The notes under the pieces were generated by a model. It made no database searches and had not been told where the DNA came from. It saw nothing but the letters and a program-made list of their open reading frames with translations. From Rhodopseudomonas pentothenatexigens (lineage in GTDB: Bacteria; Pseudomonadota; Alphaproteobacteria; Rhizobiales; Xanthobacteraceae), in assembly GCF_900218015.1 (NCBI RefSeq), contig NZ_UFQQ01000026.1, positions 1 to 64,000 of the forward strand: a stretch of DNA of 64,000 bases. The letters are read 5' to 3'. The position numbers were made by a program, and so were the translations under genes. Shown one piece after another: positions 7,914-16,232 of this stretch (positions within the stretch are counted from its first letter, which is position 1; every line of letters starts with the position of its first letter).

Positions 7914-9305
7914 TCAGCGGCCGTCGGGAGTCCGCACGCCGCCCCAGCTGTCGCGCACCTGATGATAGTGCACGCTGGGATCATAGACGTTGGTCTTCAG
8001 GCCGAGCACCTGCGGCGAGAGACGGCCGACCGCGTTCAGCACCGCGTAGGACGCCACCACGCGATCATGCTGCGCGGTCACCAGCGCGACGCGGGCATTC
8101 ACCAGCGCCTGCTGCGCGTTCAACACGTCGAGCGTGGTGCGCTGGCCGGCGCGGGCTTCCTCGCGGACGCCGTTGAGCGCGATCTCCGAGGCCTTCACCT
8201 GCGATTGCGCCGAGGACACCTGCGCCTTCGCCGCCTGCAACTGGCCCCACGCCTGCACCACGCTGGCGCGGGTCTGGTCGCGGACCTGTTCGAGATTGAG
8301 ACGCTGCTGCGCCAGGCTTTCCTTCGACTGCCGGATCAGCGCGTATTCGCCGCCGCCCTGATAGATCGGGATCGAGAGCTGCGCCACGCCGGACGCCAGG
8401 AACTGCCGCGGCGACGAGATCGACGGTTCCCACGACTGCTGCGCGCTGGCCTGCAGCGTCAGGGTCGGGAACAACGCGCCTTCGTTGATCTTCACGTTGA
8501 GATAGCTGACGTCGATGCCGTACATCGCGGCGGTGACGTTCGGATTCTCGACCAGCGCCAGATTGATCGCCTGCGCCAGCGTGCTCGGCAGATACCGATC
8601 GACCGGCGAGCCCGGTGCGAGATTGCCCGGCTCGTTGCCGATGATGCGCCGGTAGTTCGACCGGGTGGTGGTCAACGTCGACTCGGCGGCGAGCTGCTGG
8701 GTGTTGCCGGCGGCGAGCTGCGCCTGCGACTGCGCGACGTCGGTGCGGGTCACCTCGCCGACGTTGAATCGATCGTTGGTCTGCCGCAGCGTCTGCTCGA
8801 GCACCCGCACGTTCGACCGCTGCACTTCCAGGGTCGCGGAGTCGCGCAGATAGTCCATGTAGATGGTGGCCGCCGACAGCAGCACCGACTGCTCCAGCAC
8901 CCGCAGGCCCTCGCGCGCCGAGGAAACCTGGCTCTCCGCCGCACGGGTGCGGTTCGCGGTCTGATTGCCGTTGAACAGCGTCTGCGACGCGGTCACGCCG
9001 ACCGAGCGCGGGATCTGCGTGCCGTTGAGATGAAACTGATTGCCGCCGACGCTCGAGATCGCATCGGTGTACTGATAGCCGCCGCTCGCGGTGATCGACA
9101 CCTTCGGCCGGTAACCGGACAGAGCCTGCGGCACCGATTCGTCGGTGGCACGGACAGATGCGCGCTGCGCGTTGAGCTGGGGATTGTTCTGGTAGGCTCG
9201 GATCAGCGCCGCTTCGATCGTCTCGGCCCCGGCCACGGTCGGAGAAACGCACGCCAAAACGATGCCGGCAGCCGCGAGGCCGGAAATCCGCTTAAGCCCA
9301 TCCAT
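7914..9305 (-). CDS. tolC: TolC-family outer-membrane channel protein
   Basis: 463 residues from the ATG at 9305, chosen because it starts a clear Sec signal peptide (MDGLKRISGLAAAGIVLACV, cleavage likely after VAGA). The upstream in-frame extension is Arg/Pro-rich and implausible. The mature part begins with the ETIEAALIRAYQNNPQLNAQR repeat typical of TolC, and a second related repeat (LAQAINLALVENPNVTAAMYG) lies mid-protein. The protein should trimerise as the exit duct for type I secretion and RND efflux pumps. It is separate from the NodT-type channel at 23898, so the window encodes two channel proteins. It is preceded on the same strand by the PIMT-like gene. Confidence 0.93.
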   Translation of the reverse strand: MDGLKRISGLAAAGIVLACVSPTVAGAETIEAALIRAYQNNPQLNAQRASVRATDESVPQALSGYRPKVSITASGGYQYTDAISSVGGNQFHLNGTQIPRSVGVTASQTLFNGNQTANRTRAAESQVSSAREGLRVLEQSVLLSAATIYMDYLRDSATLEVQRSNVRVLEQTLRQTNDRFNVGEVTRTDVAQSQAQLAAGNTQQLAAESTLTTTRSNYRRIIGNEPGNLAPGSPVDRYLPSTLAQAINLALVENPNVTAAMYGIDVSYLNVKINEGALFPTLTLQASAQQSWEPSISSPRQFLASGVAQLSIPIYQGGGEYALIRQSKESLAQQRLNLEQVRDQTRASVVQAWGQLQAAKAQVSSAQSQVKASEIALNGVREEARAGQRTTLDVLNAQQALVNARVALVTAQHDRVVASYAVLNAVGRLSPQVLGLKTNVYDPSVHYHQVRDSWGGVRTPDGR

Positions 9306-9516
9306 TCTGGCAATCCAATCCTGAACTTTTCCCCACACCGAACCCACCGGTGCACCATGACGCGCGCCCAGCCGAACAATGTCCGGTAAGTCCATCCTCA
9401 CCATAGGACACCGAACTGGCCGAAGAAACCCCCTGCCCCGGTCCCGCGTCGAAACTTCCAATCTGGGGCATTCGCGCCACAGGTATGATTTCCCAGCAGA
9501 ATTCGGACGATTCCGA

Positions 9517-10182
9517 TCAGAATTCGAAGGCCGGAACACGCTCCAGGCCGGGCAGAACCGGCACCGAGGCATCGAACAGGATGCGGGTGCCGAAGTCGCA
9601 GTGCGACCGCGTCACCACCGTGACCCGCTGCGGCCTGCCGGTCGCGAACGCGCCGACCAGACGCCCGCCGAGCTTGAGCTGCTCGTACAGCGCGGTCGGT
9701 TCCACCTCGGCGGCACCGCACAGCAGGATCGCGTCGAACGGCGCGCCGTGCAGATCACCGCGCGCCGCCTCGGCAACCCGGACATCGACATTGGCGAAGC
9801 CGAGCGCCGGCAGCGTCGCACGCATGCGCTGCGCCAGCGTCTCGTCGTCGATGGTCGTGACGACACGATCGGCGAGCTTGGCCACCACTGCGGCGACGTA
9901 GCCGGTCGGACAGCCGACCACGAGGACGCGATCGTCCCGCTGGATCTCCGCGGCCTGGATCAGGCGCGCCGTCATGATGGGGTTGAGAAGGAAATGCTTG
10001 CGGCCATCGCCGCCGTCGATCTCAAGGTCGAGATCGAGATAAACCAGTTCGCGCTTCGAGTCCGGAACGAACGCCTCGCGCGGCAGCGCGCGCATCGCGT
10101 CGATGATTCGCCAATCCGTCACGCTGGCGGGCCGGATCTGGCCGTCGACCATGTTCTGCCGCGCGCGCTCGAATTTCAACAT
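9517..10182 (-). CDS. Protein-L-isoaspartate O-methyltransferase-like protein
   Basis: 221 residues from the ATG at 10182, preceded by GGGGATCGGGG. The sequence matches the PIMT/Pcm family: MLKFERARQNMVDGQIRP at the N-terminus, then a Rossmann methyltransferase core with VLVVGCPTGYVAAVVAKLADRV where SAM should bind. The glycine motif reads VVGCPTGY instead of the usual GxGTGY/GSGSGY, and the family Ser-Gly pair after QTISQP is replaced (KHFLLNPIMTARL). It belongs to the diverged PIMT-like branch often found next to tolC in Alphaproteobacteria, and repair activity on isoaspartate is uncertain. Confidence 0.85.
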   Translation of the reverse strand: MLKFERARQNMVDGQIRPASVTDWRIIDAMRALPREAFVPDSKRELVYLDLDLEIDGGDGRKHFLLNPIMTARLIQAAEIQRDDRVLVVGCPTGYVAAVVAKLADRVVTTIDDETLAQRMRATLPALGFANVDVRVAEAARGDLHGAPFDAILLCGAAEVEPTALYEQLKLGGRLVGAFATGRPQRVTVVTRSHCDFGTRILFDASVPVLPGLERVPAFEF

Positions 10183-10383
10183 CCCCGATCCCCTGCGATG
10201 AAACCCGGCGCCATCCATGCTGCAACGCGGTTCAAAACGCAACTGGCCAAGGGCGGTCCACAGAATTGGCGTGATGGGGGCTTCACGCCGGGCTTCACAT
10301 CCCCTACATACGACCCGCGCCGCCACGGCGGCTGCGCCGCGCTGCGGCGGCGGAACGGACGATCCCGATCGACCGATTTCCGC

Positions 10384-10412
10384 TTTCCAACGCCGAACGG
10401 CTTTGTTATACG
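10384..10412 (+). promoter_or_regulatory. Possible tRNA-Asn promoter
   Basis: TTTCCA (10384-10389), 17 bases, TATACG (10407-10412). A start near 10419 would give a short leader containing a perfect 7-bp hairpin GCGAAGC-GAT-GCTTCGC (10420-10436) just ahead of the tRNA. Confidence 0.4.
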
Positions 10413-10440
10413 CTGCCCCGCGAAGCGATGCTTCGCATGT

Positions 10441-10515
10441 TCCCTGGTAGCTCAGTGGTAGAGCAACCGGCTGTTAACCGGTTGGTCGCTGGTTCGAATC
10501 CGGCCCGGGGAGCCA
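10441..10515 (+). tRNA. tRNA-Asn (GTT)
   Basis: Full cloverleaf of 75 nt with encoded CCA. Acceptor TCCCTGG pairs with CCGGGGA, the anticodon stem CCGG encloses loop CTGTTAA with anticodon GTT, and the T-arm has GGTTCGAATCC. It lies between the divergently oriented PIMT-like gene and a small secreted protein. Confidence 0.97.
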
Positions 10516-10716
10516 TTTCCATTTTCCATCATTGCAGATCGTGACGTCCACGACAGTTCGTGGGCTTCCGAGGATGCGTCCTTGTTCGCGCACCCGGCTT
10601 CGCGCCCAAGGCCGCGTGCCCTTCACGCCGCTGTGAATCCGCCTCCCCCCGCTCCCGGAACGTTCTCGCGTCGCCGCACGTTGCGTCCGCATCGGAGACA
10701 ATGAGGGAGACCGAAG

Positions 10717-11088
10717 ATGTTGAAGCCGACGACCTTTGCGGCCGCTGTATTCGCAGGCGCCGTGGCCCTGAGCAGCGCCGCTTCGGCGCAGCAACCGATG
10801 CAGACGCGTGGCCAGCACTACGGCGAGACCTATCGCCATCAAGGTTATCAGGACCGCGGCTATCAGCAGCGCAATTGGCGCGACAGCAACGCGTTCTGGC
10901 CGGGTCAGGTCGCCGCGGGTGTGGTCGGCGGCGCGATCGGCGCGGCCGGTGCGATCGCCACCGCGCCGTTCCAGGCCGGCTATCAGGGCGACTACGACAT
11001 GCGCAGCTATGCCGAGCGCAACGGTTTCGTCTGTCTGCCGGGCACCACGTTCCGCGGCGAAGACGGCCGGATGCATCTGTGCCAGTAA
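10717..11088 (+). CDS. Small secreted protein of unknown function (BA14K-like layout)
   Basis: 123 residues. It has a Sec signal peptide with cleavage likely after ASA (residue about 24), a Tyr/Gln/Arg-rich region, then a glycine-rich hydrophobic stretch AAGVVGGAIGAAGAIATAPF (about residues 68-87). The C-terminus holds two cysteines (GFVCLPG and MHLCQ) that could form a disulfide. This order resembles the BA14K family of rhizobial surface proteins, but I would not assign it firmly. A good ribosome site GAGGGAG precedes the ATG, and a strong terminator follows. Confidence 0.8.
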   Translation: MLKPTTFAAAVFAGAVALSSAASAQQPMQTRGQHYGETYRHQGYQDRGYQQRNWRDSNAFWPGQVAAGVVGGAIGAAGAIATAPFQAGYQGDYDMRSYAERNGFVCLPGTTFRGEDGRMHLCQ

Positions 11089-11117
11089 CGTTGCATTCAG
11101 CAACGCGTCTGAATCGA

Positions 11118-11147
11118 GCCGCCTCCCGTTCGGGGGCGGCTTTTTTC
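11118..11147 (+). terminator. Intrinsic terminator
   Basis: GCCGCC and GGGCGGC arms around a short loop, followed by TTTTTT at 11141-11146. It lies 30 bases after the stop of the secreted-protein gene and is the clearest terminator in the window. Confidence 0.9.
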
Positions 11148-11193
11148 ATGGCGACCGATGCATCGGCAGCGGGCGATCCGGTACCAATCGGCC

Positions 11194-11215
11194 GATCGCT
11201 AAAATTGTAGCGATC
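11194..11215. promoter_or_regulatory. Inverted repeat, possible operator
   Basis: GATCGCTA (11194-11201), 6 bases AAATTG, TAGCGATC (11208-11215): a perfect 8-bp inverted repeat with an AT-rich centre, 60 bases upstream of the small gene at 11276. No T-tract follows, so a protein-binding site is more likely than a terminator. Confidence 0.4.
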
Positions 11216-11275
11216 CGCTCAACCGCGCTCACAGCTGTTTTTGCCAGACTCCGGTTCGGACAGGGGAGCCGAACC

Positions 11276-11449
11276 ATGAGCGAAGCCGAATACGATCTGA
11301 TGCTGGAAACGATCAGCGGTGCCGTCGCCGAAAGCGCGCAGGACAATGTCGCACGTTCGACCGTGGCGACGATGCGACGCGCCGCCAACGACAACTCGGT
11401 CGAATGGCCGCTGCTGCCGTTCCCATCGGACTGGTACGCTTCCTGCTGA
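11276..11449 (+). CDS. Small protein of unknown function (57 aa)
   Basis: Starts MSEAEYDLMLETISGAVAES with CAGGGGAG seven bases before the ATG at 11276. It is acidic in the first half and ends EWPLLPFPSDWYASC. The predicted structure is helical, and there is no signal peptide or membrane segment. It lies between a terminator with an inverted repeat upstream and the convergent AlgJ/X-like gene, so it is probably its own unit. The strong ribosome site is the main support. I recognise no family. Confidence 0.55.
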   Translation: MSEAEYDLMLETISGAVAESAQDNVARSTVATMRRAANDNSVEWPLLPFPSDWYASC

Positions 11450-11463
11450 CGGCCCTCGCCGGC

Positions 11464-12597
11464 CTACCGCCCGTCCGGCGCGACGGTGTCGGCGAGCGAG
11501 TCGAGATGCCGCTCCGCCAGCTCTTCGATTACCATGTCGGGCGCCTCCCGCTCGATCAGCGGCACGATCTGGCGTGACGGCTTGAAGCCCGAACGCGCGA
11601 CGTAAACCACTTCCCCGAAACTGCGCGACAGATACTTCACCAGACCGTCGGTGAAGGAGTCGCCGACGAATACGATCTTGAACTTCGCCTGCGGACAGAA
11701 CGTCCGCCGCACCGCAATGTCGTCGCCGACGTGCTGGAAGGCAGTGGCGGTGAAAGCGCATCGATCGGCCGGCACCTGCGCAACCCGGGTCGGCTCGCGC
11801 CGCGACAGACCCGCCATGCCGGCGAGATCGCCCGCATGGTCCGCCGGGACCGCGAACTGCCGCGCATCGAGATCGAGCACCGGCAGACCGGGCAGCGGCA
11901 GCGCGGCCATGATGCGACGATAGCCGAGATAGGCGCCCCAATCGCTCCAATGCGAGTCGTCTTTGAAGTACACCTGCCCGTCCGCCTTTCCGGCCCGCAA
12001 CGCGGCGCGCAGATCGAGGACCGGCAATCCCGCCGCACCGGCGATCGCGACGACCTGATCGAGCTGCGACGGCGGATCGCGCCGCGACATGTAGGTCGGC
12101 ATCATCTCCGGGTAGATCGTGTGCTTGTCCGGCGCGACGACGAACAGATACGGCCGGTTCGCGGCCTGCATCGCGCCCACCCGGCGCTGCAGAGCCGTTC
12201 GGGTATTGTCGAGCTGCAGCGAACTGAGCGGACGCTGGTTGCGATACAGTTCGATCGAATTGTCGCCGGCGTAGAACAGCCAGTCGTTATGGCCGAACAC
12301 CACCTTGTCGGACGGCGAGCGCCCCAGCATCACGGTGCTGAAATTCGAGTTCAGCCGCAGCAGCAGCGTCCGCAACCCGAAATTGTCATTGAAGAACGCG
12401 TCGAACCGCTGCGGAAAGCTGTCCCATTCGGCACGCGTGCGCGGCCATCCGGGCATCTGCGCCAGCGCCCGGTTCTCGACTCTGCTGATCTCGGCGTGCT
12501 TGAACGCCATGGCGATCAGCGAGGCGAACGGAAACACCAGCACCAACCCGACCAGAGCGCCGCCGTACAGTCGAGCGTAGAACGGTGATCGCCGCAT
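11464..12597 (-). CDS. AlgJ/AlgX-like (SGNH/DHHW) O-acetyltransferase-associated protein
   Basis: 377 residues: an N-terminal membrane anchor (about residues 9-31), then an SGNH-hydrolase-like domain. Visible family motifs are FNDNFGLR near residue 70, KDDSHWSDWGA (the DxHW motif) near 215, and VFVGDSFTDG (the GDS block) near 315. These proteins work with an MBOAT acyltransferase: the MBOAT passes acetyl groups across the membrane and the SGNH partner transfers them to an exopolysaccharide. The MBOAT gene ends 2 bp upstream, so the pair is one operon. The polymer is unknown; no other alginate genes are nearby. Confidence 0.88.
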   Translation of the reverse strand: MRRSPFYARLYGGALVGLVLVFPFASLIAMAFKHAEISRVENRALAQMPGWPRTRAEWDSFPQRFDAFFNDNFGLRTLLLRLNSNFSTVMLGRSPSDKVVFGHNDWLFYAGDNSIELYRNQRPLSSLQLDNTRTALQRRVGAMQAANRPYLFVVAPDKHTIYPEMMPTYMSRRDPPSQLDQVVAIAGAAGLPVLDLRAALRAGKADGQVYFKDDSHWSDWGAYLGYRRIMAALPLPGLPVLDLDARQFAVPADHAGDLAGMAGLSRREPTRVAQVPADRCAFTATAFQHVGDDIAVRRTFCPQAKFKIVFVGDSFTDGLVKYLSRSFGEVVYVARSGFKPSRQIVPLIEREAPDMVIEELAERHLDSLADTVAPDGR

Positions 12598-12599
12598 CG

Positions 12600-14069
12600 C
12601 TAGAACCGGAAATAGATGAACGGATTGTAGGTGCCGGCCGCGACCTGGCTGGCGGCCAGCAGCCCGGTGGTCAATAGCACCATCAGACGCGCGCCGAGCA
12701 CCACGGCGCCGTCACGACCCAATTGCAGGCAGCCGATCCCGGGTTCGACGCGGCCCTCCCGCTGGTTTCGGCGCAGCCGCCAGTCCGAGGTGAGCGGGCT
12801 GAACAGCGCCGCGCTCGCCAGGCTGCCCATCACCAGACAGATCACCACCAGCGGATCGATCTCGTACAGGAAGTCGAGCGACCAGCCGGCGCCGAGACCG
12901 GCCATCGCCTGGAGATAGCCGATCGCGTGGGGCAGATCGGCGGCGCGGAAGAACACCCAGGCCAGCGACACCACGGCCAGCGTGTAGAGGTGGCGCACCG
13001 GCCTCGGCATCCGCGCCAGCAGCGCCGCCAGACCGAGGCGCTCCAGGATCAGGAACAGACCGTGGATCAGCCCCCAGACCACGAACGTCCAGTTGGCGCC
13101 GTGCCAGAGCCCGCACAGCAGGAACACGGTGGCGAGGTTGAAATACACCCGCCATGGCGGCATGCGATTGCCGCCGAGCGGGATGTACAGATAATCGCGC
13201 AGCCAGTTCGACAGCGAGATGTGCCAGCGCCGCCAGAATTCCTGCAGCGACTGCGACAGATACGGATAGTTGAAATTCTCCAGGAAGGTGAAGCCGAACA
13301 GCCGCGCCAGCCCGATCGCCATGTCCGAATAGGCGGAGAAGTCGAGATAGATCTGCAAGGTGTAGCAGACCAGCCCGAGCCAGGCCGCACCCGGACTGAG
13401 CTCGGCGGCCGGCAGCGCGAAGATCCGGTCGGCGACCTCGCCGAGCGGATTGGCCAGCAGCATTTTCTTGCCGAAGCCGGCGAGGAAGCGCTCGATCCCG
13501 GACGTCGCCAGTTCGAGCGTCACGGGCCGTCGGCGGAGCTGGTCGGAGATATCGTGATAGCGGATGATCGGGCCGGCGATCAGTTGCGGAAAGAACGCGA
13601 TGTACAGCGCGAAGTCGACCGGCCGGCGCTGCGCGCGCGCGACGCCGCGATACACGTCGATCACGTAGGACAGCGCGTGGAAGGTGAAGAACGAAATCCC
13701 CAGCGGCAGATGCGGCGCCACCACCGTGATCGGGGCAATCCCGACGGCGCCGAGCACGGCGTTGAGATTCGAGATCAGGAACTCGGAATACTTGAACACC
13801 GCGAGCAGGCCAATGTTCAGCACCACCGCGGCAGCGACCACCAGCTTGCGCCGACGCGGATCGGCGAGGCCGTCCAGCGCCAGCCCGAGCAGCCAGTTGC
13901 CGAAAATCGACCCCAGCATCACCAGCGCGAAGAACCGCTCGCCCCAGGCGTAGAACACCAGGCTGGCGGCCAGCAGCACGCTGTTGCGCAGCGGACGCGG
14001 CACGCTCCAGTAGACCAGGAGCAGCAGCGGCATGAACAGGAACAGGAAGACCGGCGAACTGAACAGCAT
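12600..14069 (-). CDS. MBOAT-family O-acyltransferase (AlgI-like)
   Basis: 489 residues, polytopic, opening MLFSSPVFLFLFMPLLLLVY as AlgI-type proteins do. The catalytic region is clear: FWRRWHISLSNWLRDYLYIP followed by LLCGLWHGANWTFVVWG, whose His near residue 320 is the MBOAT active-site residue. Such proteins move acetyl groups to periplasmic or surface glycans. It is the first gene of a two-gene operon with the AlgJ/X-like gene (2 bp gap). The start ATG at 14069 fits the family. The upstream 390 bp should contain the promoter. Confidence 0.93.
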   Translation of the reverse strand: MLFSSPVFLFLFMPLLLLVYWSVPRPLRNSVLLAASLVFYAWGERFFALVMLGSIFGNWLLGLALDGLADPRRRKLVVAAAVVLNIGLLAVFKYSEFLISNLNAVLGAVGIAPITVVAPHLPLGISFFTFHALSYVIDVYRGVARAQRRPVDFALYIAFFPQLIAGPIIRYHDISDQLRRRPVTLELATSGIERFLAGFGKKMLLANPLGEVADRIFALPAAELSPGAAWLGLVCYTLQIYLDFSAYSDMAIGLARLFGFTFLENFNYPYLSQSLQEFWRRWHISLSNWLRDYLYIPLGGNRMPPWRVYFNLATVFLLCGLWHGANWTFVVWGLIHGLFLILERLGLAALLARMPRPVRHLYTLAVVSLAWVFFRAADLPHAIGYLQAMAGLGAGWSLDFLYEIDPLVVICLVMGSLASAALFSPLTSDWRLRRNQREGRVEPGIGCLQLGRDGAVVLGARLMVLLTTGLLAASQVAAGTYNPFIYFRF

Positions 14070-14459
14070 CAGGCCGTCGTCCTCGTGCCGTTCCGGCCCC
14101 TGCAGTCGCGATCCGGCATCGCCATCGTGTCCCCTGGTGTTTCCCCTCCTTGCGCGACTGTTTCTGAATGTTCAAGACCGCCGGAGCCGAGATGCGGTGC
14201 CGCCGTTCACCGTCCGGACGCGCCGCGACGCCGAACTGCGCAGGTCGCGGCGGATCACACTGCCGGCAACGCCGCCGTCACGATTCGAGGTTGGGAAGAG
14301 CTTCCAGAGAAGCGGCGCGTCACGGCCAAATCGCCTCGACCGCGGGCCGGATCGCCCCCGGGCGCAAGCTGTCGCCCAGCCCAAAGACAGGCCGGCGGCG
14401 AGCGGCGCTGGGCTCGCGCAGCGAGCCAAGACAATGCACTAACGCGTTGGAATTGAAAG
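14070..14459. other. Gene-free stretch between MBOAT gene and tRNA-Cys
   Basis: I see no convincing gene. The half next to 14069 must hold the promoter for the acetylation operon. A perfect hairpin GGCTCGC-GCA-GCGAGCC lies at 14411-14427, downstream of tRNA-Cys on its strand, without a U-tract; it could help 3' processing or termination. Confidence 0.5.
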
Positions 14460-14533
14460 TGGAGGCCACGACCAGAATTGAACTGGTGTACACGGTTTTG
14501 CAGACCGTTGCGTAACCACTCCGCCACGTGGCC
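14460..14533 (-). tRNA. tRNA-Cys (GCA)
   Basis: Cloverleaf of 74 nt with encoded CCA. Acceptor GGCCACG pairs with CGTGGCC, discriminator U, anticodon stem ACGGT/ACCGT enclosing loop CTGCAAA with anticodon GCA, and T-loop TTCAATT. Confidence 0.95.
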
Positions 14534-14547
14534 CCACACGGCGACCT

Positions 14548-14577
14548 TCTATAGGCGATCCGTCGGCGAGGCAACAA
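14548..14577 (-). promoter_or_regulatory. Possible tRNA-Cys promoter
   Basis: On the minus strand, TTGTTG (14572-14577), 18 bases, TATAGA (14548-14553), 15 bases before the tRNA 5' end. Position and AT content stand out from the GC-rich surroundings. Confidence 0.4.
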
Positions 14578-14620
14578 CCGAGACGCCGCCCGCTCCAGCG
14601 CGGATCGGCCCCGGTCGGGT

Positions 14621-15400
14621 TCAAGGCTTGCGCAGCACGATCCAGGCCGGAGCATGATCGCTCGCGCCCGGCCCGGCCCGGACGTCGCGGTCGACGCCGC
14701 CGCGGATGAGGCGGTTTGCCAGCGCCGGGGCGAGCAGCAGATGATCGATCCGCAGCCCGGCGTCGCGCTCGAACCGGTTTCGCCAATACGACCAGAAGGT
14801 ATAGGGCGGGCCAGCGGGATGCAGCGCGCGCAGCGCGTCGCTCCAGCCCTGCTTCAGCAGCTTGGCGTAGAGCGCGCGGGGCGCAGGCTGCACCAGCGCG
14901 TCCTTGTCCCATGACCGCGTCGGATAGATGTCGTCCGGCGTCGGCACCACGTTGAAGTCGCCGGCCAGCACCACCGGCGCGCCGCTCTCGAGCAGCGTGG
15001 CGGCGTGGCGGTTGAGTCGCTTCAACCAAGCCAACTTGTAGTCGAACTTCGGTCCCGGCTGCGGGTTGCCGTTCGGTGCATACAGGCAACCGACGATCAT
15101 CCCGGCGACGGCGGCCTCGATATATCGGCTCTGACTGTCCTTCGGATCGCCTGGCAGCCTGGTCCGCGTGACCACGATCCGGGCCCTGCCCCGCGCCAGA
15201 ATGGCCACGCCGTTCCAACTCTTCTGCCCGACCCAGGCCGCCGAATACCCGGCCTTGCGGAGCGCCACCTCGGGAAACTCGGCCTGCGCCGCTTTCAGCT
15301 CCTGCAGGCAGACCACGTCCGGCTTCGCCGCCCGCAGCCAGCCGAGCAGAACCGGCAGCCGCTTGTTGACGTCGTTGATGTTGAAGGTGGCGATCTTCAC
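14621..15400 (-). CDS. xthA: Exodeoxyribonuclease III
   Basis: 259 residues of the EEP (endonuclease/exonuclease/phosphatase) fold. Catalytic landmarks are VCLQELKA (metal-binding Glu near residue 34), GVAILAR, the LAGDFNVVPTPDDIY block, and the C-terminal SDHAPAWIVL with the catalytic Asp-His pair. The enzyme cuts at abasic sites and removes 3' blocking groups in base-excision repair. The start is a GTG at 15400, giving the standard MKIATFNIN opening. It is downstream of the DTW gene on the same strand (about 93 bp gap). Confidence 0.95.
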   Translation of the reverse strand: MKIATFNINDVNKRLPVLLGWLRAAKPDVVCLQELKAAQAEFPEVALRKAGYSAAWVGQKSWNGVAILARGRARIVVTRTRLPGDPKDSQSRYIEAAVAGMIVGCLYAPNGNPQPGPKFDYKLAWLKRLNRHAATLLESGAPVVLAGDFNVVPTPDDIYPTRSWDKDALVQPAPRALYAKLLKQGWSDALRALHPAGPPYTFWSYWRNRFERDAGLRIDHLLLAPALANRLIRGGVDRDVRAGPGASDHAPAWIVLRKP

Positions 15401-15493
15401 CGCGGGGCCCCCGCGCCGGCTAAGGTCGGCGACGCGTCGGACAACCGATCGAGGCCTGAGAAGATCCTCCTCTCCCCGCCGCGAGAGTCGCCC

Positions 15494-16225
15494 TCACCCG
15501 CGCCGCTTGCGCCGCCAGTCGCGCTTCTTCGGCTTCGGCGCCAGGTCGGGGCGCTCGGCCTGGACCTGCTTGAACCGCACCAGCATCCGGTCGAACGCGG
15601 ACAGCAGCACGGTCTCGATCTCGGGGCGGTGCTCCAGCCGCGACAGCAGCATCGCGGCGGCTTCCAGCGTCGACAGCCCGTCGCGGCGCGGCTCCTTGCG
15701 CAGCCGGCCGTAGCGCGACGGCGCAGCGGGATCGAGAATCACCCGCTGGCATTTCAGCATCCAGGCGTTGCGCCACCACAGCGCCTTGGCCTGGCTCCAG
15801 GTGCCGTCGAGCAGCACCACGCCCTCGATGTCGTCGAGGATCATGTCCTGGTGCGGCTCAGGCTGCCCCTTGGCGTCGACCGCGACGATGTCGCGCCCCT
15901 CCGCGAGCTCCGCGGCGCGCGCGGAGCCGAGATACAGCACCGCCCAGCGCGACGGATCGTGCACGGTGCGGCCGAGCGCCTTGGACAGGCTCGGCCACGA
16001 CAGCCCGATTCGAACCACGGCGTTGTTGAAATGCTGCGCGGTCAGCCGGGCGGTGCCGAGTGCGCGATCCTGCTCCTGCGGGTGCTGCAGGATCAGAAGC
16101 TGGATGCGGCTGGCGATCGGCTCGACGGTGTCGCAAATGCACAGCGGCAGCGGCTTGCCGCAGCGGTCGCACTCCGGCTCCGGGGCGCCCAGCTCTGCCG
16201 TGTGCGTCTCGTGTTCGGTCGTCAT
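15494..16225 (-). CDS. DTW-domain protein, probable tRNA aminocarboxypropyltransferase
   Basis: 243 residues. The N-terminus has a zinc-type cluster CDRCGKPLPLCICD, followed by LLILQHPQEQDRALGTARL and the family signature DGTWSQAKALWW near residue 145. Characterised relatives (TapT/YfiP and human DTWD1/2) attach acp3 groups to uridine in tRNA, so that is the likely reaction here. The C-terminus is Lys/Arg-rich (PKPKKRDWRRKRRG), suitable for RNA contact. The gene starts only 7 bp after the second RND pump gene and may be read through from the efflux operon. Confidence 0.9.
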   Translation of the reverse strand: MTTEHETHTAELGAPEPECDRCGKPLPLCICDTVEPIASRIQLLILQHPQEQDRALGTARLTAQHFNNAVVRIGLSWPSLSKALGRTVHDPSRWAVLYLGSARAAELAEGRDIVAVDAKGQPEPHQDMILDDIEGVVLLDGTWSQAKALWWRNAWMLKCQRVILDPAAPSRYGRLRKEPRRDGLSTLEAAAMLLSRLEHRPEIETVLLSAFDRMLVRFKQVQAERPDLAPKPKKRDWRRKRRG

Positions 16226-16232
16226 CTTGTCC

